Shown: positions 1-15,173, counted from the first letter of the stretch. The stretch: 64,000 nt of DNA from Ascaris suum (GCA_013433145.1 CM024185.1:2554501-2618500); one strand, 5' to 3'. Numbers and translations are program-made. The notes: generated by a model not told the origin, from the sequence alone.

Positions 1-3000
1 GCGGTGAGTGATTCAGCCACATCAAGATATGCGAGATCATCACTCACATCACCACTGCAATTGAGCATCATTTCATCGTTTTCACTCCCTAACAGCATCA
101 ACTTTCCCGTACTTATTTTTAGCTAAGAAAATTTGAAAAAAAGAAAATCCCCACTTGGAGGAGAAAAGATAACTGAATTATTTATAATATTTTACTCAGT
201 ACAGTAAGTATAATCATGCAGAATCCATCTGCCTGAGCAATTTTCCAATAGTTACCCACATTGAAACATAATTGTTTATATTTCCTGAAACGCTATAAAA
301 GTTTCTTTGCCCTCATTAAGACGTTTTATTCACCATCTCAGTTGGCTGAAAAAAGTGAATCATTATATGAGGCGATATTTTGGAGGCAAAGAAGGGGAAC
401 GAAGTTCATCGTGACGTTCTGCTCAGTACCTCTAATATTCTTAACTTAAACGAGTAATTTTGTAACAGTAATTAATGCCCTTTATTTAATGACTAAAAGT
501 AAAAAAATAGCAGCCATATTCCGAAATCTGTTAGAAGGAGACTGTCGATTTCTAAGAGTTTTTTTTTTTACTTCAAGTATTTTTTATCGCTTTTGAAGAA
601 CTTTACTAGAAAGATACAAACTCTTCACCTATTGCCAAAACTTGAAAGGAAGAACTTAATAATACGATAATGCAACACATGAGGAGAATATTCATTGCAA
701 CATAATTGAAACTTATTCAAAGCATCACGTCTGCAACAAAAATAAAAAATTTAGTCGTTAAATTTGCAACGACGCGAAAGATATAAACACTTTTTATTTC
801 CACTATATTCTAATTGCAATGAGACGTGACAGTAGAAAGTAAAGTAGGGTGCAAATCCCGTTCATTGATATAATTCTGATACAATTTTCAGAATTGTGCC
901 AAAAATACACTATTTTGCAAGTACCATTGCATTGCAGCAGAAATCACGAAATTTGCCCTTTTGATGTTGATAGTTAGACTGTTTCGTTCGTTAAGTTCAA
1001 TGAAGAACTCCCCTTCTAGGATACGACCAAAAGTTTGAAGCCTTATAAGTCTTACTGCAATACAACGGTAGTCATGAAATGTTTTTTGATAAGTTCCGTT
1101 CGGGGGATTTTCGTTTTCGAAATTAAATAAATTCTTGATTTTAGAATATTTCTATTTGTTTTCAATAGTCACTTTCTAGAAATGTTGAGATGTTTTATTG
1201 GGGGGGAAAAACACGTAATGCGCTTTTTCTAGTCGATGCAAGTGGAATTCCTTTGTCTGAAGTAAACGATTCGTTTAACCAACATAAAATCGAGAGGCTC
1301 TTTATTATCGAAACTACCAATAGGTGATTCCAAAAGCTAAGCGGTTGCTGTCTATCGCTAAGCTGCAAGGAATTATGATCTTAAAATATGCAAAGAATGA
1401 TTAGACGGATTATAGGAGAAAAATTCCGTTTATTCATAACTTTCAAAAATTTTAGAATATAGGACGAACATTAACTCCTCCAAATTTTATGCAAAATTCC
1501 CCCATTTGAGCAGAAAAGATTTTATTAAAATGATAAAGAAAATAGAATATCGAACAATCGCATCCCTCAGTATTCGTCTTTTATTTACAAGCTTCGATTA
1601 TTTCAATCTTTATCATTTGTGCTTCCCTATTATGCAATAGCAAGTTTATAAGGTCACAAGGGTAGGCAATAATTGGTACGCAATTTTCTGATTTCAAATA
1701 TGCTTTGCTTTAGCTCTTGCTCTTAAGTTTTGAGACATTCTTGTTTATTTTATTAATAAAGAATGAATGAAATGAAATCGATCAGAATGGACTTGAATAC
1801 TCATCAATGCGATATTATGCAAAAAAAAGAGGAATATTTCGTTGTTTAATGTACTATGTAATTATTTCCACAAAAATTGATTTAATTAATTAAAATAATG
1901 TAATTAAATTCCAAAAATATCCACAAAAGAATTCATTTCAATTCATAAGAGAAAATTGCTATGAAAATTCATATTAGCCGCAATGCGTTGTTTCGCATTT
2001 AAAAAAAAAAAAGGAAAGAAAGAATAACAATTCGGCATCCAACAGCCTTTGCTCGTCTGAAAAAAAAAATCGAAACGACGGTGAATGGGAATGTTTGAGC
2101 TAACAAAACTAGACGATGTAATCATGTAACAGGCACACATCAATAGAATGATGCAACCATATAGCAAAATGAAGCCAACAATTGGAGAACGAAAAAATTC
2201 AATAGTGATGTAAGAAAACTATAATTTATTTATAGTCGTATATTGTTATACTGTTTGATAAGTAGTGATAAGAACATAAAATTTGGTGAGAAGAAGCGAA
2301 AATATGTAAATTATTGATACAAGTATTTTAACACCAGTACCAATAAACTTATTAAAGCGACTGATATCTTATCCATTATCAGATTCTAATAGGTGAAGAC
2401 GGATACCAACAAAACCTAATGATACAAGCAAAAGTAGAAGTAATGCTGGCAGTCTATCACACACATTCAAACTAAATGGCAGTAATTCATATGAGTCTAA
2501 GGTCAAGATCTGTTGGCAACTGTGATGATGATGTTGATCTACCGTATATTGTAATAAAGGGTGCACTATGTTATACTGAACGCACGTGATTATAATGTGT
2601 ATACTATTTTATATTGAAGCTACATGGTTATACTGTGTTATACTAAACTTGTAAGGCTATCCTAAGTATAATGTGCTATACGAAACGCATATGATTACGC
2701 TGTGCATATTATATTATAATAAATTCCATGTTATACTATTATGTCAAATTTTTTAAAATTTGCATATACGAAATTGCTATGGAAATATTTTTATAAATGA
2801 TTTAATGCAAAAATTCAAAGAGTGAAAAATATTATAAAATTTCTCATACGCTATTTTTATTCGGCTTTTTCGATGTCATTTTATATGTTTGTGAGAATTC
2901 CATTTTTTTTTTTCACCTGAATAAAGGCATTGATGCGTTAAATAAAAGAATATTTTCAATGCAATTGTTGCATGTTTCTTGTTTGACTTGTGCTTTTGAG

Positions 3001-4889
3001 TGGTATGATAGATTGCACACGATGTGACATTTTCATTGATTGTATAACAATTATTCTCCTCAAATTCAACCATTATTCTTTGTAAGTTTCGATTGTATTG
3101 ATGAACCATACCATCAAATTGTATTTTTGTTGCTTCAGCGTTCTCTGTGAATTTTTTTTCATAGGCGTATTATAGTTACGTTATGCCATAAATATGTCTA
3201 CACACATATTTACATATCTAGCTGATAGATTGCTTCAATGTAGAAGCTATAATAGCGAAAGTAATGCGACTCACTGCGTTGTATACATCTATTAGATATT
3301 ATAGACGGTATCCTATCACCAGTTTCGTAATTGAAGGTGCAACAACATTTGCAAGTAGGTATGTTATGCTAACCGTTAGATATGGCTCAAGGCCACAACG
3401 TTTTATATGAATATTCCATCTCTTATGCAGATTTTGTCAGTATTCAATGAATTCATATTTATGCTTATAAATTTGTGTATCTATTTCTTTAATGGCTACA
3501 ACTAAGTGACCACTCCAAAAATAATGGCCGAAATGACCATAGCATAACTTTCTATGCTAGATTTCACAGTGAATGTTATAGATATTCAACATTGGAAAAG
3601 GCTTACGTTTTACACGGGACGGATCTTTCGTAACGATCAAGTGATGGGAAAAAAAAAGAAACGAATACTTGCTAGAAATTTGTATGGGCGAAAGCATCGA
3701 TAAAAGCAAGAAGGCATTGCTATTTTTGATTTCAAAAAAGGGCACACGTTGTGAGAGACCTTCGAGCATGCACCGAACTTTTTTCTGAAGTAAACTCGAA
3801 AGTATTTTCAGTCACATCGTCTACATTTGAACAACAATCGAAGATCACCTGAGAAAAACATTCAATCTCTAGCGATTTGCAGCAAGTGATGCAACGCTTT
3901 TAAATGCGCAATAGAGGTTAATGCACCATGTATGTTAAACGACAACGCATTAAAAAAAAACAAAAAAAAATCCATCGGAAAACAAAAGTTTCCAAAAAAG
4001 AAAAGATGAAACATATGATTGAAAATAATCGTTGAGAAAAAATCTCTTCGTTTATTTCAAAAAAAAAAAGAAAATGATTGAAAGAGTTTTTTTTTTGAAA
4101 AGTATGAAAATTAAAAAATTTTGAAATGAAAATGAAATTTACTCGATGAAATCAAATTTTTGAAAAGAGCTCCGTTCCACTAATCTAAAAGTAACAGTGA
4201 GCGGCATCATTCAAAACTGGTTCCATCAATAAGCGAACTCCACCTGATCGAAAGTTATGAAGCATTTAATCGTCTAAAAACAATCCAACGAATGCGACTA
4301 TAACTCAACATTTCCGAGTTTCTTTCTAAACTGCAAATGTATTGCAGTAATAATTTTTAACTTATGATTGATGAAGAGTTCAAGTCTCTTGCTCCTCACC
4401 TTTTGTTAGCACTTCAGGTTTTTAAATTCTGAAGCACTTCTAGTGATTAGTTCAAATACAGATCTGACCTGTGGTTAAGTATGTAGCTCAAGTTTTGAGC
4501 TTTATTTCTGATTGGCGAGCAGTTCAAGTTCCCTTGATCAAAAGTTCAAAGAAACCTATTAAGTCTACTATTATTCGTTCGTTTGCATACTTAGAATTTT
4601 TTTTCAAATCTACCTGTGATCCCTGTGCAGTAGTTAGTCAATTTCCAAAATCTGCTTGTAACTAATAACGCGTTCAATCATATATTGCCGCTTTTTAGCA
4701 TCATCTGTGAAGCAAAAACGAGGCAGCCATATAATTTAAAGCAACTGATATTTGAACGATGCTTATAGCGCGTTTGGCGAGGTTAATAGGAAGCAAATTT
4801 GCAAATATAGGGTCTTCCACTTGGATATCACCATCGCCGAAGGACTTCAATTCTACAAATAGGCATCAGAAGCGAACTAGTAAACTTAC
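1..4889. other. non-coding AT-rich stretch
   Basis: I see no supported gene here on either strand. The short open frames lack conserved motifs and plausible splice borders. The stretch has many A and T homopolymers and one degenerate tandem repeat near 2.6 kb. It could be intergenic, or intron of a gene running off the left edge, since an exon-like segment lies just to its right. Confidence 0.5.
2565..2735. repeat. degenerate tandem repeat
   Basis: Four or five diverged copies of a unit of about 30-45 nt follow each other. Each begins with a variant of 'tgttatac' and ends with a variant of 'attataatg'. Unit length and sequence both drift, so this looks like an old minisatellite. Confidence 0.4.
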
Positions 4890-5027
4890 CCAATATTTGT
4901 GTCACCGACGGAGGATTCATAATTGGTACGTGTAATAACAGTACGTGTGACCCGTTGCGTGACGTCGGCATGCCCACTTTCAGTGGAGGAAGCATCCTTG
5001 GATATCTCCATCTCGATGGTTTTCGCC
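4890..5027 (-). CDS. orphan internal exon, unrecognised
   Basis: This is a 138-nt segment open on the minus strand. It is bounded by an acceptor-like 'atattatag' and a perfect donor (GG followed by gtaagt). Both borders are phase 1, so the exon could be skipped without changing frame. It encodes about 46 residues rich in Pro, Arg and Met, including KPSRWRYP, PPLKVGMP and HVPIMNPPSVTQIL. I do not recognise the family and found no partner exons nearby. The perfect donor and good codon structure suggest a real exon of a gene with large introns; a chance open frame is the alternative. Confidence 0.38.
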
Positions 5028-6375
5028 CTATAATATGAACACTTTCATCTCCAACCATGTGACGAAACAAAAAACTCCACATTGCTGTTTTGCTTTTTTT
5101 TTCCGCATAAAACAGTTGTTGCGTATATGCAATAAAATTTATTCATTCTCTATGAGCATGTTCTCTCTTCTCATTTGTCTCTTCCTCTATCTCTTTCTCC
5201 GTATCAATTCAAATACGCCAGAAACCGGAAGGAAAAATTATACGATATATGAGTCAGAGCTAACGATAAAGCAATGCTTATTGCGTCATGAATGTTATTG
5301 AATGTAAACTATTGAGAAAAACCAAAATTGATAATAAAAAATTACATTCAAACATTACATAGTGATAATGGTTGAAAATAGTCCACTGAGGAAACCGTTA
5401 AGCTTCTCCTTAAAATCTTGACTGCGTTTATTGGCAACTAATATGGAAGATTACACATTTAAGAAAACACCTATTCGTCAAATCTAAAATCAATCGGTTT
5501 TGCTTGATTTCCTGATATTTCGATCCTGATTACAATGGCGCAACTGTCAATTGCTCAGTTTTTGTTAACAACGTGAAAGGTATCCAGAGCCTAGTCTCAA
5601 TTGGTGAATAATTGTCGTCGGACCACTCAAATGAAGCAAGGTTGCTTTCACTCGAGAGACTTTTGACATCAGCGTAAAAACCTAACAAGGAAATAAAAAC
5701 TTCACTTTTTACTCGTCTTCATTTAAATATCGGCGGAAGAATTTCTTGAAAAGCGAAGAAGTTTGAAAAAGCAGGGATGAGTGGATAAAAATTATCTTTT
5801 ACTTTCTAAAATGTGTGTATTTGCATCCGAAACAAATATGCATATACCAACTTTTTTTTTTATTCCACATGAATGATGCTTTAAAGGCAAATGAATTTCT
5901 TTGAAAATTTTCTTGAGTAAAGAGAAAATTATTTTTAAATCCGATAAACGTTCAAATTAAAATAATTTTCACCAAAAAAAAAAATAAATAGAACTCTTAT
6001 AAAGTTAAGAATATCTAAAATAAGAGAAGTTGATAATTATTGCTTAAAAGAGAGTTCCTTGAAAATGAAAAGAAATCTCCTCATAACTAGAGAAAATTAA
6101 AAATCTTAATTTCATTGAAAAATTTCACTTATTTTCTTCAATTTCCAAGCGGAAAAAAATTTTCTCGAATTAATCGTAATTTTTTGAGGGTATAGTAGAA
6201 AAATATTTTGAACCAATGGTTTACGATAGGTACACTAATAGTTTATTTTTCTTTGAGAAATACAACAAAAAAAAAACGATTATAATAATATCTATAAAGA
6301 TTTATCGGCAGCAAAAATTTAAACGTTTAAGAATGAAGGAAATATTGCTAAATCTAGTTGTATTTAATATCTTCG
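5028..6375. other. non-coding AT-rich stretch
   Basis: No supported gene. The sequence is A/T-rich with long A runs. I saw no structured repeat. Confidence 0.5.
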
Positions 6376-6509
6376 ATGAGATTGCAAACGCGACAACGTT
6401 GTGAACGAGAAACAAACCGTTCCCAGACAGTTATTGCATTCATAGTTCCCGGCTTAGAGAAACGCATTTCGAGAACCCATAAACTTCAAGGATCAATCTC
6501 ATTGAGCAG
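6376..6509 (+). CDS. possible first exon, unrecognised
   Basis: An ATG opens a 44-codon frame ending at a donor-like GAGCAG/gtatca in phase 2. The product is basic and includes LQTRQRCERE and GLEKRISRTHKLQ. No family is recognised. The next exon-like segment begins in another phase, so the two do not join cleanly. Base composition is less AT-rich than the surroundings, which is the main argument for coding. Confidence 0.22.
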
Positions 6510-6545
6510 GTATCATATACTCAATCACCTTTTATATACCCCAAG

Positions 6546-6640
6546 GTTTGGGCAGAGACATACATGGGTTGTTTACCGGAAACGATAAGAGGGCGATTCC
6601 AAGAGGTGCTGCAGAGAAACCTTTGTCAAAAATATTCGAG
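6546..6640 (+). CDS. possible exon, unrecognised
   Basis: This 95-nt segment lies between an acceptor-like 'taccccaag' and a donor-like TCGAG/gtaatt. Read from its first base it encodes a helix-like peptide including AETYMGCLPETIRGRFQEVL. It has no recognised family and its phase does not match the exon-like segment just upstream. Confidence 0.22.
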
Positions 6641-9600
6641 GTAATTTATTTCGTGAAGTCAAATAATTCAATGATGAAATCACCGATATTCAGAAGTCAA
6701 TTAAATTCAAGCGTAAATACTATCCCCAACTTGACGAAATCATTGAAGAAGAAAGCGCAAGTGATCCGAGCTCGAACTACAGTTCCAAAAAGTGTGACTA
6801 TTGTACACGTTAAATTGTTCAGTGAAAGGCAACACAAAATGCATAGTGTGGGACGTTGTTGGTGGAAGGCTGCTTTTTAAAGGCAGTTGCGGGGCGTTTT
6901 TTTTTTTCTCAGCCAATGCGGTTACAGCCCCCAACGCTGCACTCAATGCACTCTCGGCTGTGCACAAAAATTCACCGCATTGTACAAACAATTCCACATA
7001 GCTCGTCTAACTTCCTTCTTCAATGAAATAAGGCAAAATTCAACGAAAAACATATAGATTGTAAGTTTGATATATATCTTAGTAGGCTGTGGATAAACGG
7101 TGCATATAATCAGGTGAGGAAGAAGTGAGTCGGAGGAGCCGATGTAAGATGGTTATGGTTGCGCTAGAATCGGTTCATCAAGTTGTAAACTTTTGGAATC
7201 CGAAAAAAATGTGAGAGAGTAAATATTTAGAGTCAGTGCTGCATTTAATTCAGCAACGCTTAAAAATCGCAGAATCTATGTTCATATTTTCCGTATCCAT
7301 AAAATCCATATAGTTATGTCGTCAAAACACCGACAAAATAATTTGCATTACAGTGAAATATAAACGAATATGACATTATAGTTACGTCGTATTTTCAGTT
7401 GATTGCAAGATATTAATCCCTTAAAAATATTTTCAGTATGTAATGAAATATTTGCTAGATGAATACGCCAAAAATTAGCTCATTAAATTTGCGGCAGACA
7501 ATTGAGTAACGAAGCTATAAAGTCATTGTGTTTACACGTTCGATATTTTCTTAGGATTTACTTCAGAGTATTCAATTAAAAAGTAGTTTTTTATTGCACT
7601 AATAACATCTGTTTGTTTGTTGTTCTTTTAGAGTGGGGTTCTTGAGTGGAAATTGTTGTGATGCGTGAAGATTTCCTCACTTTTAGAAGCGAATTTTTAC
7701 ATTCGTATAGGAATGTGCACAATGTGTTCGGCTTTAATTAGGAACGGCAAATGCTGCGATCTTTCATTGAACCGAATTAGTGAATCGAAATATTAGCGGC
7801 AATCTACCTTCCTTTATCAAACGTTTGCCATATTTATCGTTGCATTTTAGCTTCCCCCCCCCCTTTTTTTTTCACCTTCCTACACCTTTTTTTTTCCTTC
7901 TTATCCTCTCAATCTGTTCAATTACTCACTCTTGAATACCCCGATCAGAAACGAATAAGATGCTGTGTGCATAAATTTCACGTTTACTTTCGCAATTACT
8001 ACTTGAATCTATGGAAATTAGACAAAATTCGTGAGAAAATCTGAATTATTCGTTGAATTTTTGAACATGAGAAAATCGCACACATATGAATTGAATTTAG
8101 AATTATTCGTTTTCTGCATTTCAGAGTTTTATTTTATTCATTATTTAACTTGCCCTTCTGGAATGATAATTCAACAAAAAATGTACCTTTTTATTTTTTT
8201 TCCCCCGCTATTTCTATATATAAACCCCTTTGATTCATATAACATCATATATCATCTACATGTGCCACTTAGAGAATGTTCATCTATGTTGTGTGCACGA
8301 GATCGACTCGTGGAAGAGAAAATTAATGCTGCCTAACCGGTTCATTTACATGTGGAAAATAGATAATGATATAAAAATTTGCCACATAGAAAGTAAACCA
8401 ATTGATTTTACTACTTTTATGAAAAATGTAATTCAAATCAATTTCTTCCTCTTCCACTCAAAAAAAAAAAAAAAATCGGTCGAATAAATATGAGTGAATT
8501 AACACATTTGCCACAATTAGATCTTCTTCTATTCAATCAATAAAAAAAGCGAATTATTTTTAATTCATTTCAGATCTAGTTCCGAAGGGATTATTTGAGG
8601 GCAAATGCCAAATTTAAGAACTCGATATGCTCATAAGGAACCAAATAATAGTGACTCTTTGCTGCATTTTTTTGTATGAAAATAATGAATATCTCTCGAA
8701 TAGTGCAATAATCTTTCCTCGCATCACGATATAGCAGAGAGCATATATGAACGTTGAGGCTGCTATGTGATGCATATTTTATAGGTTATTTGATTCGTTC
8801 AGCTCTAATTAAGCTTCGTCGTTCCTCCGTTCCTAAACTCAGTCAAATCTTTTCTCTCTCTCCGTAACATCTTTCTCCTTCTTATCTTATCTCTCTTTCT
8901 ATCTCTACTATGATCTTATCCAATACCAGTAAAGCTAAAAAAGAATCGATCTTCAAAGCATCTGTATTTTGTTCAATATTTGATGCTCGATATGAGCGGA
9001 AAATTTCATTGAAACATCAAATATCAAATAGGCGTATTTCTTCGCATATATGTGGCGCATTCGTCATTCGTGAAGCGTTGTTTATGCGCTCCACTTCAGT
9101 CATTCCTTCGGCTGCTTTTTTTTACACATTCATGAATCAGCTCACTTTCAGCTGTGCATTCAGATTTTCCCCTTCAATCAGCAGCCCATTTATTTCTTAC
9201 GATTAAAAAAAAAGCCTAACGACAGATGGATGAAATAATGAAATAATTCCATTCAATGGCGATTTCACGATCGATTTATAATTATAGATTTCTCTAGAGA
9301 ATCGATTTCTTCATAGTATCCGATTTTTTTTTTCATCATCTTCTGATATTTTCTCTTAAGCATTTTATTTATCGAATTAATAAATTTTGCGAAATACGTT
9401 GGTAATCATAGAAAAATGCAACAAGTTTGTTGTTGCCGTAGAACGCCGTAAGGGTTAACGCCTACTTTAATTGAAGTGCAAACCGCCGTCCACACAATTT
9501 TATCGTCGATCGCGATGTCACGCTGACTTTCGCGGAAAGCACTTTCACATGCAGCCGCTCGTCATATTTTATTTGTGTCGCTGCAAACACTCGACAATAT

Positions 9601-9718
9601 TTCGAACGTTATGCCTCGTGTATGCATGTGTCTGTGTCTGTATCTGTGCGTGCACATCAAGCAGTTTTAGCAGAAGAGCCATGAAAATCGTGGCATTAAA
9701 ACATGATGATATATTCCA

Positions 9719-9734
9719 TTTATTTATTTGTTTT

Positions 9735-9773
<39 letters not shown>

Positions 9774-9789
9774 TTATTTATTTATATAT

Positions 9790-9824
<35 letters not shown>

Positions 9825-9875
9825 TTATCCATTCATATATTTATTTGTTTATTTATTTATTCGTTTATCAATGTG
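9719..9875. repeat. (TTTA)n microsatellite
   Basis: About 150 nt of TTTA repeat with a few interruptions (TTTG, TTCG, a TATA insert). The Ile-Tyr-Leu-Phe open frames over it are artefacts of the repeat. Confidence 0.9.
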
Positions 9876-12800
9876 TTTATGAAATCTTTCTTCAGAAATT
9901 AATAAATAAAAATTCTAATATAGTAATTAGAAAATTAATGAAAAAATAAAAGTGTGTTTTTAAAGCAATTGTATCTATAAAGCAGAAAAGGAATGCCTAA
10001 GCAATCTCCTAAATCGTCATCATTATGCAACATCAAGAATGCACACTGTTCGATAAAACAAGCCGCAAATGTTATGTTAATCAAAGGATGCAAGACACTT
10101 CATTAAACTTGAGAATTCTTCCTTCTCAACGATATTTTCCGTTCGTTTATTCAGATTTTTTAAAGATTTAGAATGAAATTGTGTTTTAAGCATTCTGTTT
10201 CCGGAGAGAATTTTGTCGAAAGTGAATGATATTTTCAGTTTTGTTGTAATTCATCATCTTCCGTATAACAGTTATGCTTAAAGGCATCATAAAATTTGCA
10301 AATTTTACGGCGACAAAAAATTTGCATATCAAATTTACTCTATAGCCGATCGGCTATTACTCTAAAACAAATTATTAGACGACAATCCGTGCAATTGATC
10401 AATTGCCCCATATTCGAAACACTTTATGAAATATAATTATTTCATTGATTTTTGAAAGTTGATATTTGATTTAGTGCATAGAATTGCAAAAAAGCACATA
10501 TTGTGCCAATATGCTTAATATAGATAGCATCGTTTAGTATGAGATGGAAGAAAAAAAAACCATGAAAAAGCGCTGCAATAACAAATAAAGATTTCCATTA
10601 AAAGCTGTTTGAGAGTTGCGAAAATTGTTTGATGATTCAAGCAGCACATCTCATCGTTTCTTCAAACAAAATCGTTCTTGATTATTGCCCACTCAATTAG
10701 AGAAAATCGGCAACGAGAATTTCACATCAATATGTATTACTGCTGTAATTTTTGATATGTTCGCATTTAAAAAAAAAAAAATCATTTTTCATAGTTTCTG
10801 ATAAGATTTTTATATTATGAGTGAGTTTGCAAATGAATTTTGAAAGTATAAATGAAGGGTGAGGAGAGGTAAAAGATGCAAGGGGAGGGGTCTAAGAGGA
10901 TTAGAATCATAGAAGTTGATCAAGCCATAGAGCGTTCAATCTGACTGGAAAAATTCGCCAGTTTCATTAGATTTTGATTGTCATTTTTTGGTTGTTTTTT
11001 GCATAAAACCTTTTTTTTTCTTCATCAGTACAAGCTTCTATTAATTTTCGTTTTTTTTTTTTTACAAAATCCCTTCATTTAGTGATAGGCATCATTCTTG
11101 ATCTAACTGCTTTTCGTCATACATTAGAAAATTCTGAACGCAGAGATGTTTATGATAAATGACGCTGAACTCTGGACGCGGAAGATGCATTTCGACGCAA
11201 ATAAACGCTAATCAACTTCTGGACTTCAGTCTTATGTGTGGTGTTCTTGCATTCTATGACGTCATTAGATATTATTTCAAGGGAAAAATTTTGTCTCATA
11301 ACTAGCATATGAATATTTTTATGATCGAATTTAATTTTATGCAAATTTAAAATGAAATATATTTTAGCATAAGCGGAAATAATTCAATTCATTAAATATT
11401 TTGTGAGTGTAGAAAAATTAATACCAATATAACAAAAAATGTTACTGCAATACGTCAATACATCTTACTGAGTAAATCGCATTAACTCGGCTAAAATCAT
11501 ATTATATCCGCATCGGTTTTCGTCGGCAATTTTGGGCAATTTATAAATTCTTAGAAAACAAGAGATCGCCGTTCTCTTACATAGGAAATTTCTTCACATA
11601 ATGAAATTTGAGTGGCCTTTTAAATGGATTAACTGCAACTTTTAAACTTTGATAGCCACAGTGAAAAGAAAAAAAAAAACGTCGCAAATTTACAATCGGC
11701 GAATTTTTTTTGGTTTAAATTCCCAAAATTTTCATATCTTCGCATCGTTTGTTTACCATTTTGATTGTGGCTGAATTCGTGGAAATCCTGAAATGTGATA
11801 GCGACCCGCCGCTCTTAGGAGAATGGAATTGATGAGGAACAATGATCCATATGTAATCGAATTTATTTACACTTTTATAGGCGACAAATTGTGGACACCT
11901 AAAAGTAGTGATTAAACAATCGTTTTCTTTCATTAAAATATATTCCCCTATATGGGAGAAGAAATAGAGCATAGACTCGTTGAAAGATTAATTCATAGGA
12001 ACAAAAATAGCGAAAAAAAAAACAATTATTTGAATTGAAAAAAAAAAAGAATTTTTCTTTTTTGTGTTTATAAATCATCGATAACAACGAAAATATATCG
12101 AATATCGTGTGAAAAAATTTTTACTTTCTATTTTGATATTAATAAAAAAAAACGTTTTATTGAAGAGAATTTTATATTATTAAAAAAAAAAAAGAAAAAT
12201 TATCTTATTAATAAAAATCAATGTTATTCGCTTATATTAGCATTTATAGATAAAAATTCATAAATTTCCACATCCATTTGAAAGAAAAAATTCACCCTCA
12301 ACATTTTTGCCTCAACTTTAATACGTGCTGAATAATAAAAGATCCCACAATTCTAATATCTAAGGCGCTATAACTATTACTTTCGTATTTCATCAAGTAG
12401 CGAATAAATTCGTTCAAAAATTTACACGACTAGAAAAGTTGATTTTTCTAATGAACATCGTATTCAATGAGAATCATTTTCTCATGTATAGATGAGATTG
12501 AAATAAATTTCAGCACCTCCGCAGAGCAAAATGCAAAAAATTGAAGAAATCGTCGCCTCCATAACAACTGAAAGGATGGTGGGATTCTGAGATAAACTTA
12601 ACCCCGCTCATTATCAAGATTTCTTATCACCCACCTATGCACGGGTAGGAAGTTCATAGATTCTACGTTTTTCGGTTCCTTAGCTTCGATCACATTGTGC
12701 GACATTCAAATACACGTTATGATTGCTGTACTCTTCCCTTTATTACCTTTGAGATTCTCTCCGTTTTTTCTTCTTTTTTTGAACAATCTCACAATGAACA

Positions 12801-13129
12801 ACTATGATTATCGACTTGCATTCGAGGAAACTATTTCCCATTTCTTGTCCCTTTCCCATATAAATTGCTCATTTTTATCCACATCACATATCAATAATCC
12901 AATAACTTGCAAGAAAAAAAAGACTATCTCATCAAATCGAAATCACTGAACTTCGAAGCTCTAGAAATTCTCCGTTTTTGCTGCGATCTATGCGTGATTC
13001 ATAAGATTCCACAAGATAACACTCGCCCGATTTTCCAGTGTGCTCTCGTTGTCTGTTGTGGCGATAAGTACAGAAAAACATGCAAGCATTTAAGGATTAT
13101 TCTCCGTCAACAGTAAAGCACGATAGTCC

Positions 13130-13237
<108 letters not shown>

Positions 13238-14233
13238 GAAACATGAGATCTTACTTAACAAGAACTGAGTGGGGAAAAATTATACACTCAAACTTGTGTT
13301 TTTCGCCAGGAAAATTTCAAATTTATATCTTCCAGAGCATTTTCAACTGCAAGACCCCTTAGCGCACGATTAAAACCCTCATTTCTTGAGATAAAATTCT
13401 GCAGAGATTTCATCGGTATACGGAAAAACATAATCCGAACTGCTTTCCCTTTTAGTATACTTCCTTCCAGCTTGCACCCGTTTGCATCTCTGACTCATCG
13501 CAGTCTCCATCAGAAAAAAACAATTACTCTTAAGTGGGGAAAGTTGTTTAAGCAGTTTGTGACTGTACGTAAAATTCCCAAAATATCAACGACCACAACG
13601 GCAGACTGGTCCAACGTATCAACTGGTATTAATTCTGCGAAGCGCGGTAACCGGAAGGTGCATCATTCGACCTGTGCTCCATTTCAGCATACAGCAAGTC
13701 TTACCCAACATCTGAAATTCGGGCAAAATTTATTTCCCTTCTAAAAAACGTAATAGAAATCGAGCTGAAATATGCATTATCTACCTATAACCAACCCACG
13801 AAATGCCCAACTTTTTATCCACGCCACACATGCACCTTGTTTATCAGTGCTAACAAAATATCATGGGCATCGTGAATGCGTGTTCATGCACGTGTTCACG
13901 TATATCCTCGGACTATTAAATCATTGACACATTTGAGTGTTCAGCTCGAGCTTTCGTTAATATCTGAGGTTCTGACGTCCCACCAAACCTCAAGTAAGAT
14001 CAAGAAAGACATGGTCCGAGATTTCCAAAAAAAATCATTTCGTTTGCATTGAACAAACGCAAAGTTGAGCGATATTTGAACTTTGGACTTCCCTTATATA
14101 AGCCATTTGATCTCTACACCGGCGTTAATTTAAAGCAATCGTCTTTGTAAACAATGATAAAAATGATAGCCGCAATTCCTCCGCATTGTTAGAGGGTGCA
14201 GTCAGCACCCAAACATTCTCCACCAAGTTGGTA

Positions 14234-15094
14234 TCAGCAAGTTTTATCAAAAAGCGAAGCCACAACTGCACCGTCGAAAAACTCAATGCCACGTCTTTTG
14301 AACTGGAATTTTAGTGCCAGTCTAGTGTCCATGATGTTCTCTGTAGCAAGACAGAATATCTGCTGAAAATATTACGAAACAAGGTGAAAACGAAAACCTG
14401 CGTGACGGTACCCGTGATGTGCTGCATATAATGTGACATAGCTTTCCAATGTTCTTCGACTATTTCGAACGTATAGGAGCACTTTGGATCTTGCATCTGA
14501 ACTTGTTGTCGTTGCAAATCGCAAACTAATTCACACATAAAAACCCTATTCACACAGTTCGCTCAATCTTCTTTTGTTTGCTGACTAAAAAGCGATCAAT
14601 GACTCGCCCGCCACTACGCAACTGGGAAAAAAAAAATCAAATGCACAACTTTATGGGAATCCCTTATGTCTCTAAAATATCAAATCCTACATTAGAGGCG
14701 TATTGAGTGTAAGATGGAGAAAGATACAAAGTAATCGGCAAACTAGAGTACGTAAAATTAATAAAGTGATGAAAATTCACGCATTGCAAAAGTACTCACA
14801 GCGTATCGTATCCACTAAGATGCAAGAACGTTTTGCACAATTATACTCGTAAATGGCCTCCAACTTAACCATTGACTTAGAGTAATTCAGCTGCATGATC
14901 TATACTACTTGACAAAAAAAAAGAGTTGCACGCCACAGTCTTGCTGATTGCTCACCATTCGTATTGCCACTGCTAGCCATATCACCTCCGCTCATATTTG
15001 GCAAAATTATCACCGGTTCATATGCAGAAATCTTACTACGGTCAATGATATGATTTAATTCCGAATTATTCAACGCATCGATGGAGAATTCAAG

Positions 15095-15173
<79 letters not shown>

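Noticed and set aside
9471..9949. 143- and 73-codon open frames near 9.5-9.9 kb
   Set aside because: Most of their length is the (TTTA)n repeat.
12907..13116. Cys-containing 69-codon frame
   Set aside because: The cysteine spacing fits no known module, and there is no signal peptide or splice context.
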